Of a stretch of 64,000 nt of DNA, positions 46,101 through 58,836 are shown in pieces; the stretch's first letter is position 1, and each line of letters starts with the position of its first letter. The notes below the pieces were generated by a model, which worked only from the letters and a program-made list of their open reading frames with translations, was not told the origin of the DNA and made no database searches. A program made the position numbers and the translations under genes. This stretch comes from Pterobdella sp. o SKG-2022 (lineage: Eukaryota; Annelida; Clitellata; Hirudinida; Piscicolidae). The stretch covers positions 29,359,855 through 29,423,854 of the forward strand of contig OZ038320.1 of NCBI GenBank assembly GCA_964035795.1, written 5' to 3'.

Positions 46101-49100
46101 AATTTTTTTAAATTCTTTAATATTTACAGACTTAAATTAATATTAAAATGATAAATTTAAAAGAAAATTTCTAATTCTTTTAGAACTTTTCAAAATTGAA
46201 TTTTAGAATATAATGTTTTTTTACATTTAATTCAAAGATAAATTTAATGGCATCTTTGAAAATAGTGGGCCATTCTTTAACTTCTAGTAGAAAATATGGC
46301 AGAAATGACAATATCAATATAAAACTCAAGTGATAGACTTTCTTATTCGTTGCTTAGCAAAAACACTTAACACAAGTAGTAAATCAGGTATAGAAACAGA
46401 TGAAATTTAAAAAAAAATAAAAAAAAAAATAGAAATTGTATGAATAAAAAAGTATTGGAAAAAAATTCGATCTAAAGAGTGAGAAAGCTGAAATGCGTTA
46501 TATTCAAAGGGTTGAAATTAAAACTTCAAATTTTAACAATTAAGTTCAAATAAAAATGATGAAAATTGCTATAAAGCTAAATTTTCGAATTATGCTAGCC
46601 ACAGAAGCCCCTAAATCTGTAAAAATAAAAAAAGATAGAACCTACCGAATAGCTGAATTTTCCAAAAATTTCAATCCATATTCTAATTGCTAGAAACTAA
46701 GAACTATTTAAAACGATAAGATGGGCGTCTTGAGGAAGAATTTGAATTATATGGTGACATATCCACCTTTCAACAGTTGCAAAAAGAGTAAGTGTTGCCG
46801 GAAAAATTCTGGTGTTTTTGCCCGGCATTTCTTGTCTTTTAAATTATTTTCTAAGAATTGTCAAATTGATATTTTTTGAGACAGTTGTGTTCGTAGCTGA
46901 TGTCTGACGTTAAGCGTCGAGGATTATTTAATTAATAACAATCGATGGGTACGTTGGAGAGAGTTCAATGATGCTTGCTTGATCATCAACGAATAAAACA
47001 ATTTGACAAGCTGAGCTAATTTAACTAAGATTCAAAGGTTTCGAGTGGGTGATAAGTTTCAATGAGGGTGAAAATGATGGAAATATTGCCATGTTCGATA
47101 GTTAAAACACACTGAGTTCATATGAGATTATTTAGCTGCTATGAGCCTGACATGCGGTTGAGGCAAACAGTTTTTCAGATCTTCTAATGAACGGATTCTG
47201 TTGCATGGTATTGAGATTCCACAAGGTGTAAAAAGCTATTCAGTATTGTATTAGCTTTTGAAAAATCAAACAAACAAGGTGAAGTTTCGCTTGAGATTTA
47301 GAGGTCAAAGTTGAAGTAAATGTTTTCAAAAACATAAACGCTAAGAGTTTCAACAGATTCAGACTAGTTTGAAAAAAAAACACTGAAACATCACAAAATA
47401 TTAATTGTGTAAAGATTAAAAATACTTTGCCTTTGAAGAATCTGGAGGCAGCTGATTACCTCCCAAAAAAAAGATTGGAAATCGAGAAGAAGAATCTAAT
47501 AAGAACTTGATGTGGACAGCCAAATGATGAAAAACAAGTTTTAACGTTCACTAATAAAAAGGTATTGAGAAAAAACTCTAAAAAATCTGGCGTTTAAGGA
47601 CCGCAAAAACTCAGAAATGATGGATAAGATACAAAACTTAAAAATTTTTGTTAAAGAATTATGAATAATTATTTTCAGAAAACCACAATTACGCCATATT
47701 TTTGTTCAAAAATAAAAAAAAGCATTAAAATCTTTGAAAAAGTATAAAAATGTATGTTTCCTGCCCGTCTCATGAAATAACTTTTAAACACCATAAAAAA
47801 ATTTTTGAAGAAAATTAATATGATACCCATCACAACGAAGAGGTTTTAAAAAATTTTTCTGAAAAACACTTAAATGCTTAATGTGAATTAAACCCGTTAT
47901 TTAAAAAAATTTAATTCAAATGTTACAAAGTTTAATTGAATAGTTTATTTCCGCAGCTCGAAGTAGTTATTGCTTATTTAAAAAATGCTTAAAATACATT
48001 CTCAACAATGGAGACATGAAAGCAAGCAGCAAAGTATGGGGTTTGAAGCAACGAGCTAGGAAGGGCTTTGTTAGTGTTGTTTCACTACTGTGGAGAATAA
48101 AAAATGTTTAAAAAAAAATCATAAAACAAAATACTCATTCAAACTGGCGCTAAAACACTAATTCGCGTTTTTGATTAATATTCTCAATAAAAGCAGGTAC
48201 AGATAGATGAAAGAAGCAGAATGCATTAACAATAAATATTTCGATAAAATTTTTGAAGGTATTTGCGAAATCATCAAAAAATTTTCATTTTTTATGCATT
48301 AAGCGCTTTATTAAAAACTAAAAAATAAATCTTCATTTTTTAAGGAAATGTTTGCTTGCTTCTTAATATTAGTATGCTTGTAGGCATGGAAAGTCAAATT
48401 AGAGGAAATTAAAGGGAAACTAGGCATGTAGGGCATAAGAAAAAGTCATTGAGATGAAAGACTTTGTTCCGAAGAGAATGTAAATAATTATCTGTATCAA
48501 TAACTTTTCAGGATAATCCTATAAAGAAAACGCTAAACCAAAAAAAAAGATGCGTTGCGTTTGATGTCGCCGTTAGAATTTGTGTTTGGGTAGTGACTGT
48601 TTACGTCGTCATAAACTCAGCAGAGTTTACGAAAAAGTTTGTTTTGTTTACTGAAAGATAATATCATATTTCTTTCCATAAGACCGTCTTTTCGTCTGCT
48701 CTTCAGAAAACTTACCAGATATATTTACCAACTAGACTAGTTGTACTTGACGAAATAAAAACAAATTCCTTCAAAAATTTATGCAAGTTTTTATAGAATT
48801 TTGTTTATAAGACAAAAAAGTTGAATCAAAAAATGTTGCAAAACTTTTTTTATTAGGATGAAAAACAAACAAAAAATATTGAACTAAATTCGGAAAGCTT
48901 TTAATAATTACTTTGCTTTTCATACAATTTTTAGCCTAATATCAATATGTTTATTGAAGATTCTAGTTATAATGTTAAAACTTTATTGAAGGTCATCATA
49001 AAATTCAAAAGTTCAACTTTAAAAATTAAATAAACTCTGTTCCTTGTTTTTTTTTTAATTTTTTTTCATATTCCTTAATATCGTTCAAGCCTTAAATAAT

Positions 49101-52100
49101 AACCATGGCCTATCTCTTGACCGCACCGGGTTTTATAACGAGCAATTTGAACGAGCCATACAAAGGCTTTGGAATACATGACATTTTTATCTTTTTGTAT
49201 AGAAAAAACAGCCGTGTTTAAAACACCGTGCATGCTTATCCTTCGTCTGGCATTTTATTTAAAGAAGTTTTGAATTGAAAAAATTATGGTTGGAAAAGAG
49301 CTTTTAAAATTTTATTTTCAAAGCCGCGGAGTTTAATTGTATAAGATGCTTCCAACTAATCTTCATTATCATCCCCTTGTAACATTTGTTAACTCTGCCA
49401 GGGTTAATGATAGTACCCCTTGAAATAGTGAAACCAAATATCGTGTCCCTTGATGTTCTTTTCAATAGTGCTTGTTACATTTGGGATTTTTCATAGCTAT
49501 CCTTGTTATCCGAAATCTTACTGCCTGTATAATTGCTCCATTCTAAAAGGCTTTTCATTTAATTTTTTTATAAAATTGTATGGATAAGTAAATTTCGGAA
49601 AAATTATATTTAAGTATAATTTTGCTAAATAAAACGAGGTTTGGTCTTAAATTAATTCAAATGCAAAAAAATATGAATTTATTTTTTAAAATTAAAAATT
49701 AAATAATTTATAAGTCGCGGGTTTTTTTGAAAACCACATTAAAACAAATGAAAAAGTTAGACTATGTATCCATTGTGGTTAAAATACGTACAAGATTGCA
49801 CAACAACAAAAATTTTAAATTAGAGAAAAAAGATTTCCATTTCAATTTAATAACATTTCAGCTAATCCTTTCAACTTAAGCTTAAAACTAAAAATCTAAT
49901 TGAAAAAGCGTGTACCCGTCTGAAATTCAAATCTATCTTTTTTCATCGAATTATTTGAAACTCATTTTTTTAAAATTCATTTAAGCTTTCTTGTGCCATG
50001 TTTTATAACTTTATATAGTGGAATAAATTGCACAAAATGAAATCTTCAATGGTTCTGATGGGGTATTTTCTAATGCTTTCATCAGAAACAGCCAAGAACA
50101 GCTGATATCGTTTCAGTTTTTGATTCACTTTAGTGAACTTAATCAATTCTTTAATGGACGCAGCTTGGAGCCATAAAAAGTTTCATCAAATACCTTTGAG
50201 CTATAAAAGCCGCTTGATTAAACGCAATTAACAATTTTAAATTCAGACAAGTAAAAGTTTAAATCAAGTCAATTAGAAATAAATTGAATGTTTTGCTGAA
50301 AAAATTTAACCAATTTGGAACGTTGAAATTTTAAGAAAACTAAACTTTTAAAACAAATTATATTTCAAAGCAAAACATTTTTAACAAAAATCTTTCGAGG
50401 AGCAAATCTCTCTTTGGTCTTTCGATGAAATTTTATGCAGTAGTGAGCTTGTTCTACCTTGCTCAAAATCCTTTTTTTATAATAGATAAAACAGTTCATG
50501 AAACAAACTTATCCCACGAAATAAATTTAATAGATGAGAGTGGAAAGGTTCTCCATTCAGACTTTTCGCTTGTGTTAAGCTTCATTCACTCGTTACAGCA
50601 AAGATTCTAAACTTTAAAAAAAAATTTTTCAATTTTTTTAAAAAATTGAGAATAAAATAATATAGAGTAAATTAAAACTAATATTTTTCAGAGTGAAACA
50701 TTAAAAAGTCCTCAGTCTGAACTAATCCTTTTTCCGGTACTCCCCGTTTACCGCCATGTTTCATTTTTCTTTTTGAATTGCTGCAGTAATTTCTGAAGAA
50801 TTGAAACTCTTGAAGTTTATGTCACTATGATCAAATTAGTAATTTCATTTTATTGCATAACTTCCTCTTGACTGTCTAAATACATAATTCTTAATTTCAA
50901 TTTTTTCTTATATTTGTACCTTCATTTGATAATGTAAGTTCATTTTACAAAAAGCTCCGTGAAATAAAATAAACTCCTAAATGTGTTTCTTTTTGAATAT
51001 CTTAATTTGAAGTTATGATCTGAACTTGATCAGTGTTTTTTGGTTGTTTCTATTGCTTATAATGATCTCGTTCGATGTTCTTTTAAAAATTCGCACGAAC
51101 TGTTTCAAACCTAAGTACACAGCCCCTCAAATTCAGTAACGTCAGGAACCTTGTTAACTTTTATGAAACTTTATTAACAAGCTTGCAAGCGTTCCGAGCT
51201 TTGAATTGAAGTGTATAGATATTTTCATTTTTTCTTTATATTGGCATAAAAATTTTTAAAGAATCTCTTATTTCAATATTCATTTTCGCGTTTTTCCACG
51301 AACATTTAATTTCTCGTCTCATGCTTTTTCACTCTCAATTGACAGTAAAATTGTTGGCATTGTGTAAGATTTTTCTAAGTTTAAACCAATCATATGGTTT
51401 AAATATATTGAAGGATTATACTAATTTATCAAGCAACTCATTCAATCATAGACTGAAAACTCCTAATTTTTTTGCACCTGAAATAACAGTCAGAGTGATT
51501 TGTAGAAATAACCCTGAAAAATAAAAAATTCAATGGTAAACACTTGACCAGCTTGTGCCCAAAATGCTAATGGCAGTAATTCACTTTAATTTTATTTTTA
51601 AAGGCAAAATATGAAATTATTTTAATTTTATATATTTACACGTAATTAAAATTTTTCTAAGAGTATCAAAAAATTTATTTTCTCCAAATAATAATTATTT
51701 TTAACTGTTTGTTCTATTATTCAAATATAAGAAAACGAAATTTTAAATATATAACAGGAAAACTCATCAAATTTTACAAAAATAAAGTTTTTATTATTAC
51801 CTGAGATAATGGTTTTTTCAAAAGCCAAACCGTAAAATGAATATAATTTTTGAACACTAGTAAGTTTATTAAGATAGGAAGCTTTTCGTTAACAACGTAA
51901 CATTTTCAAGTATGAGAAAACGGTTTCTCATACTTGAAAATGTTACGTTGTTAACGAAAAGCTTCCTATCTTAATAAACTTACTAGTGTTCTGAAATTAT
52001 ATTCATCTAAGATTATGATATGAAGAAAAAAAAGCTGCGCACTACTGTGCATTTTTTGCAAAATGTCCGTGGTCTAGAGGTGCATGGCTTGTTTTGGCAT

Positions 52101-55100
52101 TAATTTAAACATTTCTAGTTGTTATATGTCTTTGAAGATTGAAATGGATATTATTTGAAACTTGTCAAAGCCTTGAAAAATTGTATCTTTTGATTTGCTG
52201 TTGCCTAAATGCAGAGTTTTTAAAGTAGAATCGGCCAATTGCTCTTCTAAATAAAAGCAAATCCGTTTTTGAGCTTGCGTTTCCCTTTCATCGTTTGCCC
52301 AATTATAGATTATATGAGCGTTTTTCACTTCCATATCTAGTAATCTTAGCCTTAATTTTTTGGTCGATTTGCTTGCCGACCAATCGTGCTTATCCACTCC
52401 ACCCATATTTGAACTATATGTTTTAAATACATTAGGCCGGGGAACTGAAACTTTGATTAGAATTCTTTTACCCAAAGAGTTACTTCATGAATAAGTTCAG
52501 CTGCATCATAATTTGTTCCAAGGTTCAATACAGTAGTATCCAGCTACCTCACAATTAGAATTTGCTTATTGGTATCGAAACTATAGCTTTGAGCGCTTGT
52601 TGTTTGCTTCATTGTTTTTTGTCGGTTTTACCGTAAAGTTCCTGTTGCTCAAAAGCCAAGATTTTTTAGATAAATCAATAATGGGTGACTTGTGAAAAGT
52701 TGTAATACTAATACGGTGTACGATTGAGGTTTTTCTACCGCATATATTCCGAACTTTTGATCCCACTTGTAGGTCTTTCCATTGATCTAATGATTTTTCA
52801 CCACAATACAAGTCCAAGTCAGAGCAATAGCTTGAAGAAGCACAAAATTCCAAAAAATTTGTAATCAAATCTAATTGGCTTGCTTTTAATAAACTTTTTG
52901 AGTTTGTAGTGTCAGAAATATTTTATGAAAATTTGTAGCACTTAATTATAAATATGTATTAATATTTTTAAAAAATTATTTTTTTCTTTTATTCGACCAC
53001 GTTATTCATTTTTCGTAACAGTTTTCTTTTTTAAATTGAACTTCTACTAGTTATAATGCATTTTGTGTAAAACGCCCATTTTCTAACACTTGTGCCCATT
53101 GATCTTATATGAGATCAGCAACTTTTAATGCCTTTACTTCTGTTGATTTTACATCTATCTCAAGTTTTATAATTTTATAGTACTAACTAAAGATAACTTT
53201 AACATATATTATTTTGTTCCAACATAATCATAAATTATTATACCTTAATTGAATGTTTTCCAATAAACGTCCGTCAAAGTGAAATTTGGACTACTTTAAG
53301 CTTAAATATCATCAAATTTAAATCGAAAATTCAAATAAAATAAATTCAGTGTTGAAGATATAACCTTAGTTGATGAAAAAAATTACTTGGACTCGGATAA
53401 ATATATTAACCAATAGTTAGTAAAACTGTTATATATGAGTGATCTTATATGAGATCAATGGGTACAGATTAATATTTTATATATTTTTATATGATATTGA
53501 ACACTTGTTAAAACATTCAATAGAGTCAACAGTCCTGTTTGTAAATTTGGCGCAGACTGTATATTAAGTGAACCAGATTTACTGCATCAATGTTTGAATA
53601 CAAATTTTCATTGATGATGGGCTGCTGTTCACTGAATTTGACTAAATGATCTATAATGCAAAGGGAAAAATATATCAACTTATATTTTTTGGCATTTTTT
53701 TAAATATTGTTTTCTAGTATTCTTTATTTAATAGTTATGAAAGAAATTCAAATATAATCTATAAAAACTTGGGTTTTCCGAAACTGAAAACTTTTTCTTG
53801 ACAAAGCATATTTCTTGGGAAAACCTTAAAGTATTTAATTAAAATGACCAGGCTTCAAAAGCAAGAATTAAACTGAATTCAGATAAAAATATAGATTAAC
53901 AGAATTTTTCTTTTAAAGAATTTTGAGAGAAATATAAATTCAAGCTCCTCTTTACTTTATAATGATTGTGGAAGCCAACATTTTCACAATGACTAAACCA
54001 GCATTCTGTGAGGGTTTTTAGATAAACTTTAAAGTCGTCTTCAGCTGAATATAATCAAAAGTGATAGAAGCGGAGTCAAAAGTAACAGAAATAGTCTAAA
54101 TCGATTCGAACTTTCATACATCTTATACATTTTGTATACCAAGCTTATTTTCTCAATCATTCCTGGACAGATCGTTTTATTTTTAAATCAATCTTTCACG
54201 CTTATACTTAAGTTTTTTTTATATAACTTTTATTTTAAGCATTTTATAAATCGTGCTTTTATGCATTTTTTCATCCAAATTTCAATCACGTTTCTTTTCA
54301 GCAATGTATTCACCTAATTTTATTATCACAAACGATTTCAAGTTTATTTATGTAAAGAAACACACTACTTGATAGAATTTATTTTGAAAAGTGTTGTTTC
54401 AAAAAATTATGTAAATTCATATCGTTAATTTCATATATAATTTTCAAGGCTGCAACTCGTTATAATTTCAAGTTTATTTTTCTCAAATTATTTTCCAACT
54501 AGAAAGTCTAAAAAATAACTTAACACTCTCAGCATAAAGCATCAGGTTACACCTTAGAAATCTTCTTTCCACTCTTTCCATATAGCAAACAACATTATTC
54601 AACCGAATTTGCTAAAACATCTCTCACTCTTACATTCAACTCACGCCAGCTTCGAATCTTAAAGTTGGGTACACGTAGAAAGAGAACAACAAAAGAATAG
54701 TGAAAGTGTTGATTAAAGAGTTAATTTTTCAGAATTTCTTGCAAAATTGTGTAAAATATATATAATCTGATAGGTTTTTATCACGAGGTTTTTCTGGGAT
54801 TAAATTTTAGTTTTAAATTAAGTTTTCAAGATTGCAGTTTGAGTTAACTCGCGATTTTTTCATTATCCTGTGCCTGCGAAAACTGATGTCTTATCATTGC
54901 TCAATTTAAGAAGAAAAACTTGATGGGTGTCAGCCATAATTGAATCAATAAAACTCCTGTGACTTTGTCATTTAAATAAGATTATATCAAAATTAAAATT
55001 TAAAATAACTATATTTAAAAAACCACTTCATTTTGAATTTCAAAACTTGAAAAAACTTTTAAAAGAAGATTTTTAAAAAATTCCAAAGCATGACTGTGAT

Positions 55101-58100
55101 TTAAAAAAAAAACACCAAAAGTTCATTTAAAAGGGGCATATTACACTATTCAGTGTCATTTCTCTAGACAGTAAAACGAGTCATTTAAAACACACTTCAA
55201 GCCATAGCTAGAGGCCTGTTGTTGAGGCTTTAATGCGTATTTGCAATTAAATGCATGGAAAGTATGTATCGGAAATTGTCCTTTTACTTTGTGGTTTTCC
55301 AAAAAATGAACTGACTCGTTCGATTTTATGAGGTTTTATTCTCCGGTATTCAAGGACATTTGAGAGAAGTTAAAAATAGATTTAATTTAAAATAGTAAAT
55401 AAATAGCTTTGGTGTGCTAAGAAAAGATTTTTGAATTTAAATAATTATTTAAAAAGCAGTTATTCTACTTATGGTTACCTTTAAATTGTTATGATTATCA
55501 ATTTAGATTGTTATCATTGTTGAATGTTCACAATAAGATCACTGCCTTTATTTTAACAGGCGTTCAGTGTTTTAAATAAAATATTTAGCTCACATTCAGA
55601 CAACATCTAATTTTAAATAATTTACTCACTCTAAAATTCAGCATAAATGAAACAGGAAAATTTCAATTAAACTTGGAAATAATAGTAGAATTGTGTAATG
55701 CTCTTTGTGAAGTTTCACATCATAAGATTGACACTTGATAATAAAAAGATGTTATAGGCATTCAATTTTGAAAGCTTTTACCTATACTTTTGAGTTTTTT
55801 CATTAACATTCTATTGTAATTATTTTTCATGATAAAAGGGATTTTTTGAAGTTATTTTATAAGATATCAATCATTTTTCTAATTTGATAAATAGACCAAG
55901 GTAAGTTGATAAACTAACAGATCACTCTGCGTGGAATGAAAATTGTTCATGAATTATTTTCATCTTCAACAGATCATTCAAGACAGATGCATTCGATTGC
56001 CTCGTGTACATTAAACATGATAATAAATTGAGAAAATTACTGTCTTAATAATTTACCCTTCTCTCGTTACAATCCCGCAATAAACATCAACGAAATTGAT
56101 GCACGCACAAATTTCCTATTTACATATCGTATTTTAAAATTTTAAAATTCAAAAAACTGCGGCTTTTTTTGTGCTATATTTTGAAATTTTCGAAAAGTTC
56201 TTTTTTAAACGATAAAAATGTGAAAAGTTGAAAGATAAAAGTAAACTCAATCACAATTTGTTCAATAAATGCTTCTTATGTTATCGACTTTGATGTGCCT
56301 TTCATATATTTGTATGCATTTTTATATATTTGTATATTCCTTATGAAATGCTGTGTGAGATTTTAATATTATAAAAAATCAATTAAGTGTGAAATTAATC
56401 CAAAAAAAATACCAATAAATTTATATAAGTATTTTGTTCATAAATTTCTCAAAATTGTTTAAAAAATTTTAAAATAATATAAATAAAAATTTTTAATCAT
56501 GCAGAATTGATGCTCAAAAAAGAATTTCGACGCAAGTTAGCACTGAAAAAAATGTTAATAATGACGAAGCCATTCTATTTGCTGCAATTTTATTTGCTTT
56601 CACAACTTCAAAACACTTAGTATTGCGAAATCTTCTGCAATTCAATGAAAAAATTTAATGGCCAAAAAAATGTTATTTTTCAAAGAATTTAGGTAATTAT
56701 GAAAGATAAATCTATCAGTAATTAAACGTTCCAACTATGTTGGAGTCAAACATATTTGCACTGAAGTTGCTATAATCTAGTTTGTTATGAGTTTTAAGCA
56801 AAAAATCCTAATTGAATGTAGACTTTCGTGCTTAAAGACAGTTATTTTGCTAGAGAGATTAGAAAATTTTTGAAATTTTTCTGTTTTTTTCTAGTCAAAA
56901 GTGCTTCTTATATATAAATTTTGAATTAGGTTTTCATGCATTAAACTAGCGTATGTTCCCAATTTTGCTTTCATGAAACTTTTATACTTTTATAAAAGCC
57001 AAAATAAAAACATTTAGTAACAAAAAAATCACAATAACAATAAACAAATATGAAGTACTTGTACCCTCACTTAATAGCATGCTATGTAGAAAAACAAGAA
57101 AAAACTAATTTTTTCTTAGATTATGTTTTTTTAATTAAAAATACTCACTCATCTCCACACAGTTCCATGGACTCAGCCTCCCGTAGGTCATCCAGGCTGC
57201 CAAGCTTCGATGCTCGGTCCCGCTACAGCCAGAGTGGCAGCATTATCGGTTCATACATAGGGGGTAGTGGCTTCCAAGCACCTGGAGCTGGTAGAAGAAG
57301 GTCTACTGAAGCTTCTTTGGGAGGAGCTAGCATCATACTTCCAACACAATTCGATTTACCTGGGATTCATATTAGTCGAATTGAGACTTTGGATTTCGAC
57401 GATATGTCAGTTTTGTCTGGTTACGACCAGCTGGGTCCTCGAAGGTACATCATCATTGAGAGTGACGGCTCAAGCGACCATTCAAAAATGTCTATACCAA
57501 ATTCTGAATGCTCTTTCTCAATATGCAGTCATAGTAGTAGAAGTAGGAGCAGTAGAGATTCTAGTAATTTTGGATCTAGGTGGGATTTGCCGAGAGATTC
57601 TGAGTGGGAAGTTGGCAAATCGGAATTTTCGAATGCTCATTTAAACCCCCGACATGCTTCACTCTCTTCAGCAACCCCATCCAATTTCAACTCAAGCTTT
57701 CTTTCACCATCCATGCCCCGCAAAGGCTCAACAGTCACGTTTGACACGAATGACCAGAACTCAACGAGACGTCATTCCTCACCAGCCCCCAGTCTCAAGA
57801 GAAGAGACAATGCTTCACAACTACCTCCATCCACTGAGATTACCAATGAAAATTATAGCTCTCGTTTTCGAGATTTGAAAAATGAAATGCTTTATTCCAA
57901 CCAATCCGTTTATGGAAATTCTAATTATAGAAAAAAAAGTGCTGGTGATCAGTCTTTGATGTCAATAGTGATTGACGAAAATGATGGAGATGAAGATGAA
58001 GAAAATAAAAATAGCGATGAAAAAGATGAAACTGAAAAAAAATTAGTGAAACCTATGAATAAGTTCCAACAAAACAGAAAGGGCAAAGGAAGCAGTTGGA

Positions 58101-58633
58101 TAACATCAAACCAGGCAATTAATCGCAGAATGTCAACAGTATTACCTCAGCCGGCGGTGGGAGTGCAGAAAAAACGAATGTCATTATGGGAAATTGTGCA
58201 AGAATCTGGGGAAGATAGCAACGAAAACACTAATTTTCAAGGAATGTTTGAAGATTTAAAAAGAAAAACAACCGAAACTTCTATTAGGTTAGAAGATTCA
58301 AACAAAAATCCAAAAAGCGATTCGATTTTCACAAACTTTTTGAAAAAAAAAATTGTTAAACAAGGCATAAAATTTAACTTCATATCGAATAATCAGAATG
58401 AAAACGAATTCAACGAAGAAAAGGAAGCCGAATTAAGAAAAAAAATTGGTGATTCTCAAAAAAGTGATGAAAGCCCTAGAACAGATGAAGGCAAAGAAAA
58501 ACCATCCCGATTTAATTATTTTGCAAACTCAATTTTTTCTACTTTTTATGGAAAATCTCCGGAGAAAGAATCGCCCAACATCAAAAAACCTTCTAATTTT
58601 GGTACTGTACATGTGGAAACAACTAATTTATGA
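40195..58633 (+). CDS. TMEM200-like two-pass membrane protein with long Ser/Arg-rich tail
   Basis: Two-exon model, 775 aa: 40195-41051 and 57163-58633. Donor ATAG|GTGAGT (phase 2) and acceptor CTCCACACAG|TTCC fit in frame across a 16.1 kb intron. Residues 1-165 are hydrophilic, rich in Lys, Asn and Ser. TM1 is about 168-190 (LLIFFSLIIFIIGIVLTVLG). TM2 is about 203-221 (IIGPAFLMTTVVMWIVGGMF), followed by basic RKILSDET. TM spacing, IIGI..VLG and the (I/L)GP start of TM2 resemble the vertebrate TMEM200 family, whose function is poorly known. The 550-residue tail is Ser/Arg-rich with many possible basophilic phosphorylation sites (RRSSRLPS, RRRSTE) and an acidic stretch near residue 585. It ends VHVETTNL. 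Without the splice, exon 1 stops at once (TGA at 41053). Gene structure is well supported, the family name is moderate. Confidence 0.75.
42241..42310. repeat. Diverged fold-back repeat copy
   Basis: Arm CGAGGTTTTTCATAAGTCGA ... AAGTG faces CACTTGATTT..GAGTTCGGCTTAAAACG. It is an imperfect inverted repeat with the same layout and core (CACTTGAT, GTTCG, TTA..A) as the copy at 12951-13018. Confidence 0.45.
43112..43525 (+). mobile_element. 3' end of a decayed LINE (CR1/L2-type) retrotransposon
   Basis: The plus-strand frame reads LHRLPIFQKCKYEFLCLIF, then YLSNLLSIRHTNQSLRSLHS, then FFHHAPCLWNTLL. This is the typical region after the reverse transcriptase in CR1/L2/Jockey-type LINEs (LHWLPI..R..FKI..; PYL..L....RSLRSS; F...AP.LWN.LP). 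A frameshift follows near 43365, after which the other frame gives FSKALANFCKLTF. The remnant ends with TGCGCTATAAAAATTTTAA and an AATAATAA-type tail, the usual 3' end of such elements. The 5' part, including the catalytic domains, is absent, as expected for a 5'-truncated insertion. Confidence 0.75.
50921..50965 (+). repeat. Half copy of the fold-back repeat
   Basis: TTTGATAATGTAAGTTCATT then TTACAAAAAGCT..GTGAAAT matches the right arm of the 12951-13018 element and its flank (CTTGATGAAGTAAGTTCGAT, TTACGAAAAGCTTAGTGAAAT). Confidence 0.5.
51837..52006. repeat. Near-perfect 170-bp palindrome
   Basis: Arms of 85 bases (51837-51921 and 51922-52006) are mirror complements with three mismatches and no spacer: one beside the centre and two at 51850-51851/51992-51993. 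Arm landmarks in order: ATGAATATAATTT, GAACACTAGTAAGTTTATTA, AGCTTTTCGTTAACAACG, TTTTCAAGTATGAGAAA. It lies 115 bases beyond the 3' end of the piggyBac remnant. It may be a fold-back transposon or an assembly/library artefact. Confidence 0.95.
52122..52868 (-). pseudogene. Decayed piggyBac-family transposase
   Basis: Reading the minus strand from 52868: first frame (52868-52581) ends NNKRSKL-stop and contains ELYCGE-like and GSKVR motifs (DLYCGEKSLDQW..LQVGSKVR) of the DDE domain. A shifted frame (about 52570-52480) gives FDTNKQILIVR-stop-LDTTVLNLGTNYDAAE, where the family normally has RW or KW, so a Trp codon TGG has become TAG. The third frame (52475-52122) has the signature NVFKTYSSNMGGVDKHDW. 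The order matches the C-terminal half of piggyBac (DDE_Tnp_1_7) transposases, which cut and paste at TTAA. With at least one frameshift and one in-frame stop, and with the N-terminal half absent, it is inactive. It sits antisense in the intron of the TMEM200-like gene. Confidence 0.85.
53091..53466. mobile_element. Inverted-repeat-bounded segment, possible non-autonomous element
   Basis: TGTGCCCATTGATCTTATAT + GAGATCA (53091-53117) faces its reverse complement at 53440-53466 with a single mismatch over 27 bases. The inner TGATCTTATATGAGATCA is itself nearly palindromic. The roughly 320 bases between hold no open frame of note. No target-site duplication was visible. It lies just beyond the 5' side of the piggyBac remnant. 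Confidence 0.6.
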
Positions 58634-58836
58634 TTTACAAGTATTTTTACCAGTGGTTGTGACGACGTCTAAAAATATTAATTAAGATTGTATCCAACTT
58701 GTGATTTTGTGATAGATTGTTAGTATATTTTATAAAAACTTCCAAGTTAGATGTGTTTTAAACAGGAACATTCAATCCGCGCAATTTGTTCAATGCAGCT
58801 TTTGTACTTAAATTTGTCTGTCTATTCAAATAGCAC

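Larger units (their letters stand above)
41052..57162 (+). other. 16.1 kb intron of the TMEM200-like gene
   Basis: Begins GTGAGT and ends CTCCACACAG. Apart from the mobile-element debris listed separately (LINE end at 43.1-43.5 kb; palindrome, piggyBac remnant and inverted repeats at 51.8-53.5 kb; fold-back copies at 42.2 and 50.9 kb) I see no nested gene. A 61-codon frame at 50425-50610 starts with a hydrophobic segment but has no other support. Confidence 0.7.

Noticed and set aside
50425..50610. 61-codon plus-strand frame with a possible signal peptide
   Set aside because: It lies inside an intron, has no relatives recognised and is of chance-level length. It was not listed as a gene.
52060..52090. 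tRNA-like start GTCCGTGGTCTAGAGGTGCA
   Set aside because: No matching anticodon stem, T-loop or acceptor strand follows. It is the flank of the piggyBac remnant.
57267..57644. 125-codon plus-strand frame inside exon 2 of the TMEM200-like gene
   Set aside because: Alternate frame of a Ser-rich exon. It lacks its own signals or a domain.
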